From an uncultured Pseudomonadota bacterium (GTDB lineage: Bacteria; Myxococcota_A; Bradymonadia; Bradymonadales; GCA-2716585): a stretch of 64,000 nucleotides of DNA. Shown piece after piece: positions 53,220 through 62,177 of the stretch (its first letter is position 1; each line of letters begins with the position of its first letter). Where the stretch lies: contig CAKZKQ010000403.1 in the NCBI GenBank assembly GCA_937123825.1, forward strand, positions 1-64,000, given 5' to 3'. The notes beneath the pieces were generated by a model, which saw nothing but the letters and a program-made list of their open reading frames with translations, was not told the origin of the DNA and ran no database searches. A program made the translations under genes and the position numbers.

Positions 53220-54950
53220 ATGAACTCCAGTCTTCGACACAATACAACGCCGTTTGGTTGGCTCCTGACCCTGTGTGTGGTGGGCGGCTTCCTGATGGGG
53301 TGCGGACCTGACGGCGATGACAAGGCGCCTTACCGGCCTGCGATCTGGGGTGAAGCCCCGGCCCCTGAGAAGATGTGGGTGTCGCCCGATCCGCTCAGCC
53401 TCGATGGAGATCGGCGCCAGGGCCGCTTTGAGGACGCCCCTTTTCAGGGGTATCTGGTTTATGGCGGCGCCTACACCGTTCTTGACGTCGATGTGGTCAG
53501 CACCGAAGGGCAGGGCGATCCGGTGGTCATGGTCTACGGACCCCGGCGCGACGGCAACATCTGGGGTCGTCACGTGGCCTTTGATGATGACGGCGGCATC
53601 GGCAACAGCGCCGTGCTGACCCGGGTGCAGTTGCCCGAGCTGGGCGAGTACCTGGTTTTGGTGACGTCCTTCGATGGGCGCGGGCAGGGCGGCTATGAGT
53701 TGTCCCTTGAGTGTGCCGGAGGGTGCAACGCCCCGGCTTGTGAGGTGATGGAGTGCCATGCCGACGGCAGTTGTCAGGGCCGCTTCCTCAATGACGCCCG
53801 AGGGTGCCGCTCCTGTCAGTGTGTGGCCCGTTGTCAGACCTCGGCCGACTGCGGCGCGTCTCAAATCTGTGTCGATGGCCAGTGTGTCGATGACTGCGCC
53901 TGCACTGGTGATCTGGAGCAGGTCTGCGGCGCTGATGGGGTGACCTACGCCAACTCCTGCGAGGCCAGATGTCAGGGGGTCGAGGTGGTCAGCCTGGAGG
54001 CCTGCGCCGATGAGTGCCCCGAGTTCTCTTGCAATCAACTCTGCGCCGACGGTTATGTGCTCGACACCAACGGTTGTCCCACCTGCGTGTGCAAATCTCC
54101 CTGCGATCGTTGCGACGAGCGCGTCGAGCCGGTTTGCACCCTTAATGGACGCACCTACACCAACGCTTGTGAGGCCGAGTGCCGAGGCGAGAAGCTGGCG
54201 TACGCCGGGGCGTGTGACGCTCAGTGTGTGTGGTCGGGCTGTGAGGTGGAGTGTGAGGCCTATCAACGCAACGCCGACGGCTGCCCCATGTGCACCTGCT
54301 CCACCGGCGCTTGTCCCCAAAAGCTTGAGCCGGTTTGCGGCATCAACGGCGTGACCTACAACAACCTCTGTGAGGCAGAGCGGGCGGGCGTTGAGGTGGT
54401 CTTTGATGACATCTGTCCGCCGACCTGCCAGCAGCGCAGCGATTGCCCGTCGGGTTTTGCGTGCCGTCCGCTTGGAGGCCGCGAAGAACTCTGTGAGCAG
54501 GACCCCGAGGCGCAGTCGCCCTGCGTCGGCGTGTGTGTGCCGCCCGAGACGCCCCAGCAATGCAGCTTTGACTCCGAATGCCGCCCTGGCCACCTCTGCG
54601 CCGACGGGCAATGTCGCTTGCCCTGCAACTGCTCGCCGGTCTACAACCCTGTCTGCGGCGCCGACGGTCAGACCTACAACAACCCCTGTGAAGCCCGGTG
54701 TGCTCAGCAGCCGGTGACGAGCGTCGGGGCCTGTTGTCCAAGCGATTCCCTTGACGGGTGCGGGGTCCAGTGCGAAAACGGTTTCGCCGTCGATGGCGAT
54801 GGATGCGAGATCTGTGCGTGTCGCGAGGCCCCTCCCTGTGAATGTCAGCCGGTGGAAAACCCCGTCTGTGGAGCGGACGACCAGACCTACCTCAACCCCT
54901 GCGAAGCGCAGTGCGCTGGTGTCCAGTGGGTGGCAGGGGTGTGTCGTTGA
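53220..54950 (+). CDS. Lipoprotein with five Kazal-type protease-inhibitor domains
   Basis: This is a predicted 576-residue surface lipoprotein with lipobox FLMGC (C28). After a pre-peptidase-like beta domain (~55-165), the rest is Cys-rich. Five Kazal modules sit at about 226-262, 294-332, 362-399, 468-505 and 538-575 (for example QVCGADGVTYANSCEARC, PVCGINGVTYNNLCEAE). Antistasin-like pieces such as CADGYVLDTNGCPTCVC lie between them. Kazal domains inhibit serine proteases, so a role in blocking rival or prey enzymes is plausible but untested. The start is ATG 53220 after AAGAGA. Confidence 0.9.
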   Translation: MNSSLRHNTTPFGWLLTLCVVGGFLMGCGPDGDDKAPYRPAIWGEAPAPEKMWVSPDPLSLDGDRRQGRFEDAPFQGYLVYGGAYTVLDVDVVSTEGQGDPVVMVYGPRRDGNIWGRHVAFDDDGGIGNSAVLTRVQLPELGEYLVLVTSFDGRGQGGYELSLECAGGCNAPACEVMECHADGSCQGRFLNDARGCRSCQCVARCQTSADCGASQICVDGQCVDDCACTGDLEQVCGADGVTYANSCEARCQGVEVVSLEACADECPEFSCNQLCADGYVLDTNGCPTCVCKSPCDRCDERVEPVCTLNGRTYTNACEAECRGEKLAYAGACDAQCVWSGCEVECEAYQRNADGCPMCTCSTGACPQKLEPVCGINGVTYNNLCEAERAGVEVVFDDICPPTCQQRSDCPSGFACRPLGGREELCEQDPEAQSPCVGVCVPPETPQQCSFDSECRPGHLCADGQCRLPCNCSPVYNPVCGADGQTYNNPCEARCAQQPVTSVGACCPSDSLDGCGVQCENGFAVDGDGCEICACREAPPCECQPVENPVCGADDQTYLNPCEAQCAGVQWVAGVCR

Positions 54951-55431
54951 CCGGTGGGTGCTGGCGGCATGCCTCCTGGTGGTCTTAAGCGCCTGTGAAC
55001 CGGCCTTTGTCCTCTATGCCCCAGAAACCAAACGCTCCATCAACACCGCGCTCTTTCCCGACTTGGGGCGCCGGGGGGCCTCGGTGTCTCTGGTGGCCCT
55101 CCTTGATCTGCCAAACGATCAGTTCGAGTCCGTGGTCGAGTTTGACGCAGGCCCAGGGATCAACCTCCTTGGCTTCAACACCGGTCAGGGTCTGGGGTGC
55201 CAGCGTCCCAACGTCGAGGAGCTTCTTGAGCAGCTTGGTGAGGAGCGCTTTCCGATTTGCTTTGACGTGCAGATCTCCCAAACGGCGCCGCTTGGCGATC
55301 GCACGCTGAAGGTCGAAATCGAGAGCCTGGACGAGTCGCTCATCTCTCGGATCGACTTTGAGGTACTCGAAGCGCTCGAAACTCGCCAGGACGGCCTTTT
55401 GCCCAGCGACGATGCGTTGGAGCGCCCATGA
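54919..55431 (+). CDS. Small lipoprotein of unknown function
   Basis: The ~170-residue product has a hydrophobic segment ending in the lipobox VVLSAC. The body is mostly beta, with FDAGPGINLLGFNTGQGLGC and a paired Cys in FPICFDVQI. The start is uncertain: GTG 54919 gives a normal basic signal peptide and overlaps the upstream gene by 32 bases, while GTG 54958 gives a shorter one. It overlaps the next gene by 4 bases (ATGA), so it belongs to the same coupled locus. Confidence 0.65.
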   Translation: MSSGWQGCVVDRWVLAACLLVVLSACEPAFVLYAPETKRSINTALFPDLGRRGASVSLVALLDLPNDQFESVVEFDAGPGINLLGFNTGQGLGCQRPNVEELLEQLGEERFPICFDVQISQTAPLGDRTLKVEIESLDESLISRIDFEVLEALETRQDGLLPSDDALERP

Positions 55432-56486
55432 GCGCGCCGCGTTGGAGCACAGCGGCGACCGCAGCGGTCGTCGCGGGGATTTTATGCTGCTCATGGCACC
55501 CGTGCGCACAGGCTCAAGGGGACTCGCGCCCCGCCCAGGTTCCTCGCCAGACCATCGCTGAAGCCCAGGCCTGTTACCAGGAGCTGGATTACGCCTGCGT
55601 CACGGATCTGCTGGCGCTGCTGCCCATTTGGTACGCCTCAAAGGGCGATGGCACCTTGCCGCCTGGGGTCAAGAGGGACGACGTGCCGACTTTGCTCGAA
55701 GCTGGGCGAATCCTGGCGGTCAGTCACCTGGCGCTGCGGCAAGTGCGTGCGGCCCGGCGTGTGTTTCGGTGGCAACTGTCGCTCTCGCCGTCCTACGAGT
55801 TGTCCGGCCCAGAGGTCCCCCCCAGGTTCTTCAAGGTCTTCTATGAGGTCCGCGCAGAGCGGCTCGCCCCTGGGTTGGCCCATCGGGCCGTGGGCACCGC
55901 GCGTGCGTTGGGGCAGGGGGTGTGGACGCGGCGCCGGGCTGTGCTGGTCAGCGACGCCGTGGCCGAGTTGGAGGCGAAGCGCGCGGCGATGCCGCCGCCC
56001 TTTAAGTTGGGCTTTGGACTGCGGGCCAAGCTGGGTTGGGTGTCGCTGACCGGGCAGGACACCGGGGTTTTTGAAAGTTCCGTGGGCGGTTCGGTGGGTC
56101 TGGACGTGGACCTTGGCCAAAGTGGTTGGGGCGTGGGCCTGGAGGCCGGAGGCAGTTTCCATCCGGTGATCTCAGAGGATCTTGTGGATCCTTCCCAAAA
56201 CGAGCTGCGGCTTTTGCACCTGGTGTTGCTTGGGAGCCATGAGTGGCGCGTGGGGTGGTTTGGCTTTGAACCCGGTGTGGGTTTGGGGGTCGAGTCGTTT
56301 GGCGTGGCCGATTTCTTTGAGGAAATGGGTGTGCTGACCAACGCGCGGATGACGGTCAACCTCTATCCACCCACAGGGGTGATGTTCTCGATGACGGGCG
56401 AACTCAGAGGCGTGACGGTCTTTGAACAAGGCGCTCGAACGAGCGCCGTCCCGGTGTTGAGCTTTGGGGTGGGGACAGACTTTTAG
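55428..56486 (+). CDS. Exported protein with helical N-domain and outer-membrane barrel-like C-domain
   Basis: In this 352-residue product, the signal peptide ends near CAQAQG. The N-terminal ~110 residues are helical and TPR-like (LLEAGRILAVSHLALRQVRA). The C-terminal part has alternating strands (LGFGLRAKLGWVSL, WGVGLEAGGSFHPV) and ends in the aromatic VLSFGVGTDF, the usual barrel-insertion signal. It is probably an outer-membrane partner of the three upstream lipoproteins. The start overlaps the upstream stop by 4 bases. Confidence 0.75.
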   Translation: MSAPRWSTAATAAVVAGILCCSWHPCAQAQGDSRPAQVPRQTIAEAQACYQELDYACVTDLLALLPIWYASKGDGTLPPGVKRDDVPTLLEAGRILAVSHLALRQVRAARRVFRWQLSLSPSYELSGPEVPPRFFKVFYEVRAERLAPGLAHRAVGTARALGQGVWTRRRAVLVSDAVAELEAKRAAMPPPFKLGFGLRAKLGWVSLTGQDTGVFESSVGGSVGLDVDLGQSGWGVGLEAGGSFHPVISEDLVDPSQNELRLLHLVLLGSHEWRVGWFGFEPGVGLGVESFGVADFFEEMGVLTNARMTVNLYPPTGVMFSMTGELRGVTVFEQGARTSAVPVLSFGVGTDF

Positions 56487-56542
56487 GCGCTCAAACCAAG
56501 AGAGAGCGGTCAGGTGGGCTTCAGGCTGGTATGAAGCTTGGT

Positions 56543-56575
56543 GCCAAAGTGCAGACGTTCGACTCACTTTGGCAT
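56543..56575. terminator. Bidirectional hairpin between convergent genes
   Basis: TGCCAAAGTG (56543-56552) pairs perfectly with CACTTTGGCA (56566-56575). It separates the stops at 56486 (+) and 56605 (-), and its loop shares CAGACG..CGACT with the hairpin at 39128-39174. Confidence 0.6.
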
Positions 56576-56604
56576 GAGTCTGTCGGGTGCGTTTGGGTTT
56601 GCGT

Positions 56605-57801
56605 TCACCAGTCAACGCGCATGAAGGCGCCCTGGTTGACGGGGTCAATGCCGAACTGAATCTCGGCTTCGGGTTCGCTGGCGGGTTTGTCGTCTGTTTT
56701 GGCCGGTTCGGGTGAGCCTTCGGGGGTGACGGCGTCGAGGACGACCAGGACGATGCCAGCGGCGGCAGTGGCGGCGCCCAGGCCCAGGAGGGTCGAGCCG
56801 CCAGCTGTGGTTTCAAAGATTTCGGGGCATTGGGTCAGTGAGCCTTCATCGCAGGTGCTGTCGCCGTCGATGGAGAGCATGTAGGCGCCGGTTCCGGCGG
56901 CGCCCAGACCCAGGATGGTCATGGTCCAGCCCAGTCCCGGTTGGTGGACGCCTTCGCCGGACGCGACAGGTTCGACCTTGGGGGTGATGTCGCCTGCGGC
57001 GGGAGCTTGCGGTGTGCGGGCAAGCTGCATGCGCAGTTGGATGGGGCCTTTGGACTTTTTGTTGATGACCAGCTCGGTCTCGGTGGCCTCGTAGCCCTCG
57101 GCCTGGGCGCTGATGACGTAGGTGCCGGTGGCCAGTTTGCGGCTGGCGCTGCCGTTCCCAAGCGGGAGGTCGCCGAGCATGATTTGAGCTTCGGCGGGCT
57201 TGACCACGATGTCGACGGTGACTTTGGGGCCTTCGACGACGGGTTTGGGCTCGGGTTTGGGTTCAGGCTTGGGTTCGGGCTTGGGCTCAGGTTTGGGGAA
57301 GGTGACGTTGCCGAGCGCTTTGCCAAAGGCCTGGCCAAAGGCGACGACGGCTTCTTTGCCCGTGCAGATTTCGCAGGAGCCCTTTTCGCTAAAGGCGGCC
57401 TTGCCGGTGTTCAGGTCGTAGAAGACAAACTCAAAGTCGTAGATCTGATCTTGACCGCTGGCCGAGGCGATGACGGCCATGTCTGCGCCCAGGGCTTCTT
57501 TGGAGCGTTTGAGGCAGGACTCGGTGGTGCACCCGGCGATGGCTGGGTTTTTGTCCATCAGCCGCTCGCGGCTTTGGGGCGGCGTCAGCGCCTGGATCTT
57601 GCGTGAGTCGCCAGCGGCCGCCTTGATCATGGCGTCTGCCAGCGGTCCCTGGTCCTTTTTACCAAACCCCTCGCCGGTGTCGATCTTGAGGATCGGCAGC
57701 ACCTGGGCGTCCTGAGCGTATGCGGGTGCGGTGAGCAACAAAACCAGGAGCATGCCCAGGGCAGAGGCGAGGGATGTTGTGAAGTCCTTTGAGTGTGGCA
57801 T
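56605..57801 (-). CDS. Exported PEGA-domain protein
   Basis: In this 398-residue product, the signal peptide ends at APAYAQD. The N-domain (~25-165) has CTTESCLKRSKEALGADMAV, a form common in myxobacterial-type stress or secretion proteins. A tandem KPEP repeat tether (~167-185) leads to a PEGA domain (VDIVVKPAEAQIMLGDLPLG). Two hydrophobic helices near the C-terminus (ILGLGAAGTGAYML; LLGLGAATAAAGIVLVVLDA) may anchor it. The start ATG 57801 gives the clean signal peptide; longer starts are rejected. Function unknown. Confidence 0.8.
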   Translation of the reverse strand: MPHSKDFTTSLASALGMLLVLLLTAPAYAQDAQVLPILKIDTGEGFGKKDQGPLADAMIKAAAGDSRKIQALTPPQSRERLMDKNPAIAGCTTESCLKRSKEALGADMAVIASASGQDQIYDFEFVFYDLNTGKAAFSEKGSCEICTGKEAVVAFGQAFGKALGNVTFPKPEPKPEPKPEPKPEPKPVVEGPKVTVDIVVKPAEAQIMLGDLPLGNGSASRKLATGTYVISAQAEGYEATETELVINKKSKGPIQLRMQLARTPQAPAAGDITPKVEPVASGEGVHQPGLGWTMTILGLGAAGTGAYMLSIDGDSTCDEGSLTQCPEIFETTAGGSTLLGLGAATAAAGIVLVVLDAVTPEGSPEPAKTDDKPASEPEAEIQFGIDPVNQGAFMRVDW

Positions 57802-58585
57802 GAAGATTTTCCTGTCACAGAGGGGCCGCGTGTACGCCATCGATCCCAAGCACAACCACCAGTTCTCTTTGCGAGGTTGTTGTGCGCTGCGCTGATTCTT
57901 GGCGCGGAGCGATGGTTTGGAGGCGGGCCTCAAGAGGCATTGATGCGATTCCCGCATTGGTATGGTGCAACACAACGAACACCGTGTTGATGGTGTTTGT
58001 TGTGGTGTGAGCACATTCGGCAGCGGGAGGCCTGCGTTGACACCCTAGCCCATCACCCCAAGCACCGCAAGCAAGTAACTCTTTGGTGCGTTTGATGCGA
58101 TTGGGCCCTTGTGAGGGGCTGTGCGGGGCGATGGTTTGGCGGTGTGTGCAGGTGTGGGTGGGGTTTGTCTGGGGACGGCGCGGGATTTCTGAAGGCTTGG
58201 GGTGGTCGGGAATTGGGGTTATCCTTGTTTTTGACACAAAGAGCGCGCTGCTTTGGTGCCTTGAGGATATCGCGTTGGCGGTGTTAGAGCGCTGATTTCA
58301 GGGGGGAGGGAGTTGGGTTGTGGGTGGGGTTCAGCCCTGCTGGATTGAGGGCCTCTAACTTGACTCTGCCTGTGTGCTTGGCTAAGGTCGAGTATGGCGC
58401 AAACGACGACAACATGTGGTGGTTTTTTAATGAACAACTGCTCGCGTGTTGTTTATGAGAATTATGAGAGCTATCTGGGCACTGTGTCAGAGCGGTTTCG
58501 ATTATTGGGCTGTGTGACACATGGTGGCCTGGAATTGGGCACACCTTTATAGGACCTGAGACCACGAGCGTTCGGGCGAGGCATT
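57802..58585. other. 784-base gap
   Basis: The gap between the PEGA gene (-) and the Ig-like lipoprotein gene (+) contains a good promoter at 58360-58388 and no convincing gene; short frames lack family features. Confidence 0.45.
58360..58388 (+). promoter_or_regulatory. Candidate promoter for the Ig-like lipoprotein gene
   Basis: TTGACT (58360-58365) and TAAGGT (58383-58388) are 17 bases apart, about 195 bases before ATG 58586, implying a long leader. Confidence 0.45.
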
Positions 58586-61282
58586 ATGCATCAGAAGGGA
58601 ATGAGCCGTTATTTGTTGTGGGGGCTGGTGCTCCTCTTGGTTGGATTTGGGACAGTAAACTGTTCGGATCCTGAGGAGAGCCCTGACGGGACCTTCAAGA
58701 TCAGCGTCGCGGCGTCTCCCAGTGAAGGGGAGATCAATGGTGACGAGATCAACCTTGCGATCACGGTGTTGCAGTCGGACAACACGCCGCTGCCCAGCGG
58801 TGAGCGCGTGGACATCATCGAATTTGGTTGTGTGGACACCAGCCAGCCTGCCGTGGGTCGCTTTGAAGGGCAGCCTGAAGATGCGCAGTGTGGTCAGACC
58901 ACGCGCACGGTGACGACCAACAACGGCACCCTCTCGGTTGGGTTCCAGTGTGTTCGCGAGGGACGGAGCACCATCCTGGCGGCTCCGTCGGGGACCCAAA
59001 GCTCCTCGGGTTCTGTGGTCGTGGGATGCGTGCCGGGCCCCAACGGTCAGTGGTCGGTGTCGGCCATCTCTGTGACCGAGACCGGTTCTCTGGTGGTGGG
59101 TCAGCGGCCTGTGACCGTTGAGGTCAAGGCGGTCATCGAAGACGGTGAGACCGGCGTCCCCGCTGGCACGCGCTTGTCGGCCTCCATCGAGTCGGGCGAT
59201 TCGCTGACGTTGAGCGGACCTTCTTTGGTGGGGACCAACGACCAGGGGGTGGCCCAGTTCAGCTTCCTGACCAACAACAACCCGGGCGACACGGTCGTCC
59301 AGGTGGCCTTTCAGGATGAGCGTTTTGGCATGGGGGGCTCCGAGAGCTTCCGCGTGCGTGAGCAAAGCTCCCAGACCGACACCATCCTTGAGGTCACCGT
59401 CCGGCGCAACAACAACGTCGTCAACGGCGAAGAGCGCACGGTCCTGGCCGACGGCGAGGACAACCTGACGCTCGAAGCCCGTTTGTTGCCGCCGCCTGGC
59501 GCCAGCTTCAGCGTGGCGGGCCAGCCCATCACCTTTGAGCTCACCAGCGGCCCCGGCTTCTTTGATGATCCCGGCATCACCGAGGTGTCCCCCAACACCG
59601 ACGACAACGGCGAAGCGCTGGTGTCGTTTGTGGGTGGAGACATCTCGGGCACCTCCATCATCAAAATCTCGGCCATCAACCCCAACCCCGAGAGCGAAAA
59701 CCCCGATGAGCCCCTCACGACCGACCGCGATGTCACCATCAACGTCACCGCGCTGGGCTTCATTGAGTACATCGGCGTCGAGCCCAGCGTCCTCTTTGTC
59801 CGTGGCAGTGGCCTCAACGAGACCGGCACGGTCACCTTCCGGGTCCTGGACACCAACCGCGAGCCGCTGGTCGGCGTGCCGGTTGAAATGGCGCTGCCCG
59901 ACCTGGCCCTCGGTGGGGTCTCTCTCAACCCCTCGCTGACCACCAGCGACGATGAAGGCAAGGTCAGCACCACCGTGCAAAGCGGCACCGGCTCCGGCGC
60001 TGTCAACGTCACCGCCACCGCGTCGTTGGGCGCCGTGGAGCTCTCCGCCCCCAGCGCCTCCATCCCGATCGTTGGTGCTCGCCCCACCCGCAACGCCTTC
60101 AACCTCCAGTGCGACTTCCGCAACGTCGGTGGTCTGCTTGGCCGCCAGGGCAACCGCATCGTCGTCAGCAACCAGTACGCGTGCACCTCGCTGCTGCGCG
60201 ACCGCTTCAACAACCCCGTTGGCGTCTCCCAGCAAATCAACTACCTCTCCGAGGGCGGCAACATCATCTCGCCCCAGTCCTCGGTCGAGTGGGACACCGT
60301 CTCCAGCCCCTCCAACCCCCCGTCCAACGTGGGCCGCGTCAGCGCCCCCTACTCGCCCGGTGGTGAGCCTCCCTGCGACGTCGATCCCGATGAAGACGCC
60401 GGCGAGCCCTTCATGTTCTTCGACGCTGAAGAGTGCCCCCCGACCCTCAACAACTGCCCTGAGCGCCTGATCGATGACTGCTCCTTCAACCCCCGTGATG
60501 CCCTGGTGACCATCGTGGCCATCACCACCGGTGAAGAGGCCTTCAACGACATCAATGCCAACGGCGAGTACGACGACGGCGAGCCCTTCTGGGACATCGG
60601 CGAGCCTTTCGTGGACACCAACGACAACAACGTCTTTGATGAGGGCGAGCCCTTCCGTGACCTCGGCTCCGAAGAGTTCGAGCCCAACGGCGACTACGAC
60701 GGCCCCAACGGGGTCTGGGACGCCAACACGACCATCTGGACCTCGACCAACATCCAGCTCAGCGGCGAGCCTGCCACGCTCCAGACGTCCAATGAGTTTG
60801 ATGCTGATCCCTTCCGCCTCAGCGGTTACTTCTTCACCCTCGATGACCCTACGACGCTCTATCCGCCCGGGTCCACCATCGAGGCCGAAGGTGTCACTGA
60901 CATTGGCTTTGTCTGGCAGGACGCCAACCTCTCGGTGCTCAACCCCTCCACCAACTATGGTGTGGCTCTGGTCAGCGGTGCCCAGATTGCTCGCCTCGTT
61001 GCCCTGTCGGCTTCTTCGCCCACCATCCAAGGCGGCGGCTATGGTTTCGAGGTTGAGTTTACCACTGAAGAGCTCGACAACGTCCGTGACTCCTACATCA
61101 CGCGAATCAGAGACTACGTCAGCGGCTTTGCCTATGTGGCCCGCATCGAGCCCAACAACAACGCCACGGGCCTGCTGACCTTGCGCTACACTGCGTCGCT
61201 GAACATCTCTCCCGGTGTTGGCGATACCACGACCTTCAACCGTGACATCAACGTCAACATTGTGGCTCAGCAGGACGAATGA
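58586..61282 (+). CDS. Large Ig-like (invasin-type) surface lipoprotein
   Basis: The 898-residue product has a hydrophobic N-terminus ending at the lipobox GTVNC (C26). Several Big_1/invasin-like beta domains follow, shown by TNDQGVAQFSFLTNN, DDNGEALVSFVGGDISG and TSDDEGKVSTTVQSGTGSG, the typical strand-turn of these folds. A later Asp-rich stretch (DINANGEYDDGEPFWDIGEP, then DTNDNNVFDEGEPF) resembles EF-hand-like Ca sites. The start ATG 58586 follows GAGG. It overlaps murI by 4 bases, an odd coupling of a surface protein with a cell-wall enzyme. Confidence 0.85.
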   Translation: MHQKGMSRYLLWGLVLLLVGFGTVNCSDPEESPDGTFKISVAASPSEGEINGDEINLAITVLQSDNTPLPSGERVDIIEFGCVDTSQPAVGRFEGQPEDAQCGQTTRTVTTNNGTLSVGFQCVREGRSTILAAPSGTQSSSGSVVVGCVPGPNGQWSVSAISVTETGSLVVGQRPVTVEVKAVIEDGETGVPAGTRLSASIESGDSLTLSGPSLVGTNDQGVAQFSFLTNNNPGDTVVQVAFQDERFGMGGSESFRVREQSSQTDTILEVTVRRNNNVVNGEERTVLADGEDNLTLEARLLPPPGASFSVAGQPITFELTSGPGFFDDPGITEVSPNTDDNGEALVSFVGGDISGTSIIKISAINPNPESENPDEPLTTDRDVTINVTALGFIEYIGVEPSVLFVRGSGLNETGTVTFRVLDTNREPLVGVPVEMALPDLALGGVSLNPSLTTSDDEGKVSTTVQSGTGSGAVNVTATASLGAVELSAPSASIPIVGARPTRNAFNLQCDFRNVGGLLGRQGNRIVVSNQYACTSLLRDRFNNPVGVSQQINYLSEGGNIISPQSSVEWDTVSSPSNPPSNVGRVSAPYSPGGEPPCDVDPDEDAGEPFMFFDAEECPPTLNNCPERLIDDCSFNPRDALVTIVAITTGEEAFNDINANGEYDDGEPFWDIGEPFVDTNDNNVFDEGEPFRDLGSEEFEPNGDYDGPNGVWDANTTIWTSTNIQLSGEPATLQTSNEFDADPFRLSGYFFTLDDPTTLYPPGSTIEAEGVTDIGFVWQDANLSVLNPSTNYGVALVSGAQIARLVALSASSPTIQGGGYGFEVEFTTEELDNVRDSYITRIRDYVSGFAYVARIEPNNNATGLLTLRYTASLNISPGVGDTTTFNRDINVNIVAQQDE

Positions 61283-62100
61283 ACCTCCCCAGCGACCCCA
61301 TCGGGGTCTTTGACTCCGGCGTGGGTGGCCTGACGGTCACCCGAGCCCTCGTCGATCGCCTCCCCGGCGAAGCCATCCTCTACCTGGGCGACACCGCCCG
61401 GGTCCCCTACGGCAACAAAGCCCCAGCCACCATCGAGCGCTACGGCCTGAACATCGCTCGGCGTCTGAACGACACCGGCATCAAGGCCCTTGTCATCGCG
61501 TGCAACACCGCCAGCGCTTTTGCGCTGGAGGCCATCGTCAAGGCACACCCCAAGTTGCCCGTCCTGGGCGTGATCGAGCCCGTCGCGCAGCAAGCCGCGG
61601 CCTCTACGCGCAGTGGCGTGGTGGGCGTGATTGGGACGCGCGGCACCGTGGCGTCAGGCGCCTACACCCGCGCCCTGCACGAAGCCAACAAAGACCTCCA
61701 GATCATCTCGCACCCCTGTCCGCTCTTTGTGCCGCTTGCAGAAGAAGGCTGGCTCGACGGCGCGGTCCCCACCGAAGTGGCGCGCACCTACCTGGCGCCC
61801 TTCGCAGGCACAGGGATCGACACCCTCATCCTTGGATGCACCCATTATCCATTGCTGCGGCCTGTCATCCAGCGGGTCATCAATGAGGTCGTGGGCCGTC
61901 AGGTCGAGGTGCTCGACACCGCCACCGCCACCGCCAAGGTGCTCGATGACCTCTTGCGGGCTCAGGCACTGCAGGCCCCCAGGGATTCGCCTGCGCCAGC
62001 GCACAAGTTCTGGGTGACCGACGCCGCGGACTCTTTCAAGGGGGTCTCAACGCGGTTCTTTGGTTCACCGCTTGGCCACATCGAACACGTCGATCTCTGA
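61279..62100 (+). CDS. murI: Glutamate racemase
   Basis: MurI supplies D-glutamate for peptidoglycan by cofactor-independent racemisation. The 273-residue product has FDSGVGGLTV (catalytic-side Asp/Ser), YLGDTARVPYGNK, the first catalytic cysteine in VIACNTASA, and the second in LILGCTHYPLL. Both catalytic Cys are present, so it should be active. Its ATG lies within the stop of the upstream lipoprotein gene (ATGA). Confidence 0.97.
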   Translation: MNLPSDPIGVFDSGVGGLTVTRALVDRLPGEAILYLGDTARVPYGNKAPATIERYGLNIARRLNDTGIKALVIACNTASAFALEAIVKAHPKLPVLGVIEPVAQQAAASTRSGVVGVIGTRGTVASGAYTRALHEANKDLQIISHPCPLFVPLAEEGWLDGAVPTEVARTYLAPFAGTGIDTLILGCTHYPLLRPVIQRVINEVVGRQVEVLDTATATAKVLDDLLRAQALQAPRDSPAPAHKFWVTDAADSFKGVSTRFFGSPLGHIEHVDL

Positions 62101-62177
62101 AACTTTATTGCACATTGTGTGGGGATGGCATGTGGGGAGACGGGCTTGATGATGCGTCTCCATGAGGCGCTCTGTCG

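Noticed and set aside
57815-58237. 140-codon minus-strand frame before the PEGA gene
   Set aside because: It is low-complexity, has no ribosome binding site, and lies in promoter space.
58547-61030. 827-codon minus-strand open frame
   Set aside because: It is antisense to the Ig-like lipoprotein gene, has no domain or signal peptide, and has shadow composition.
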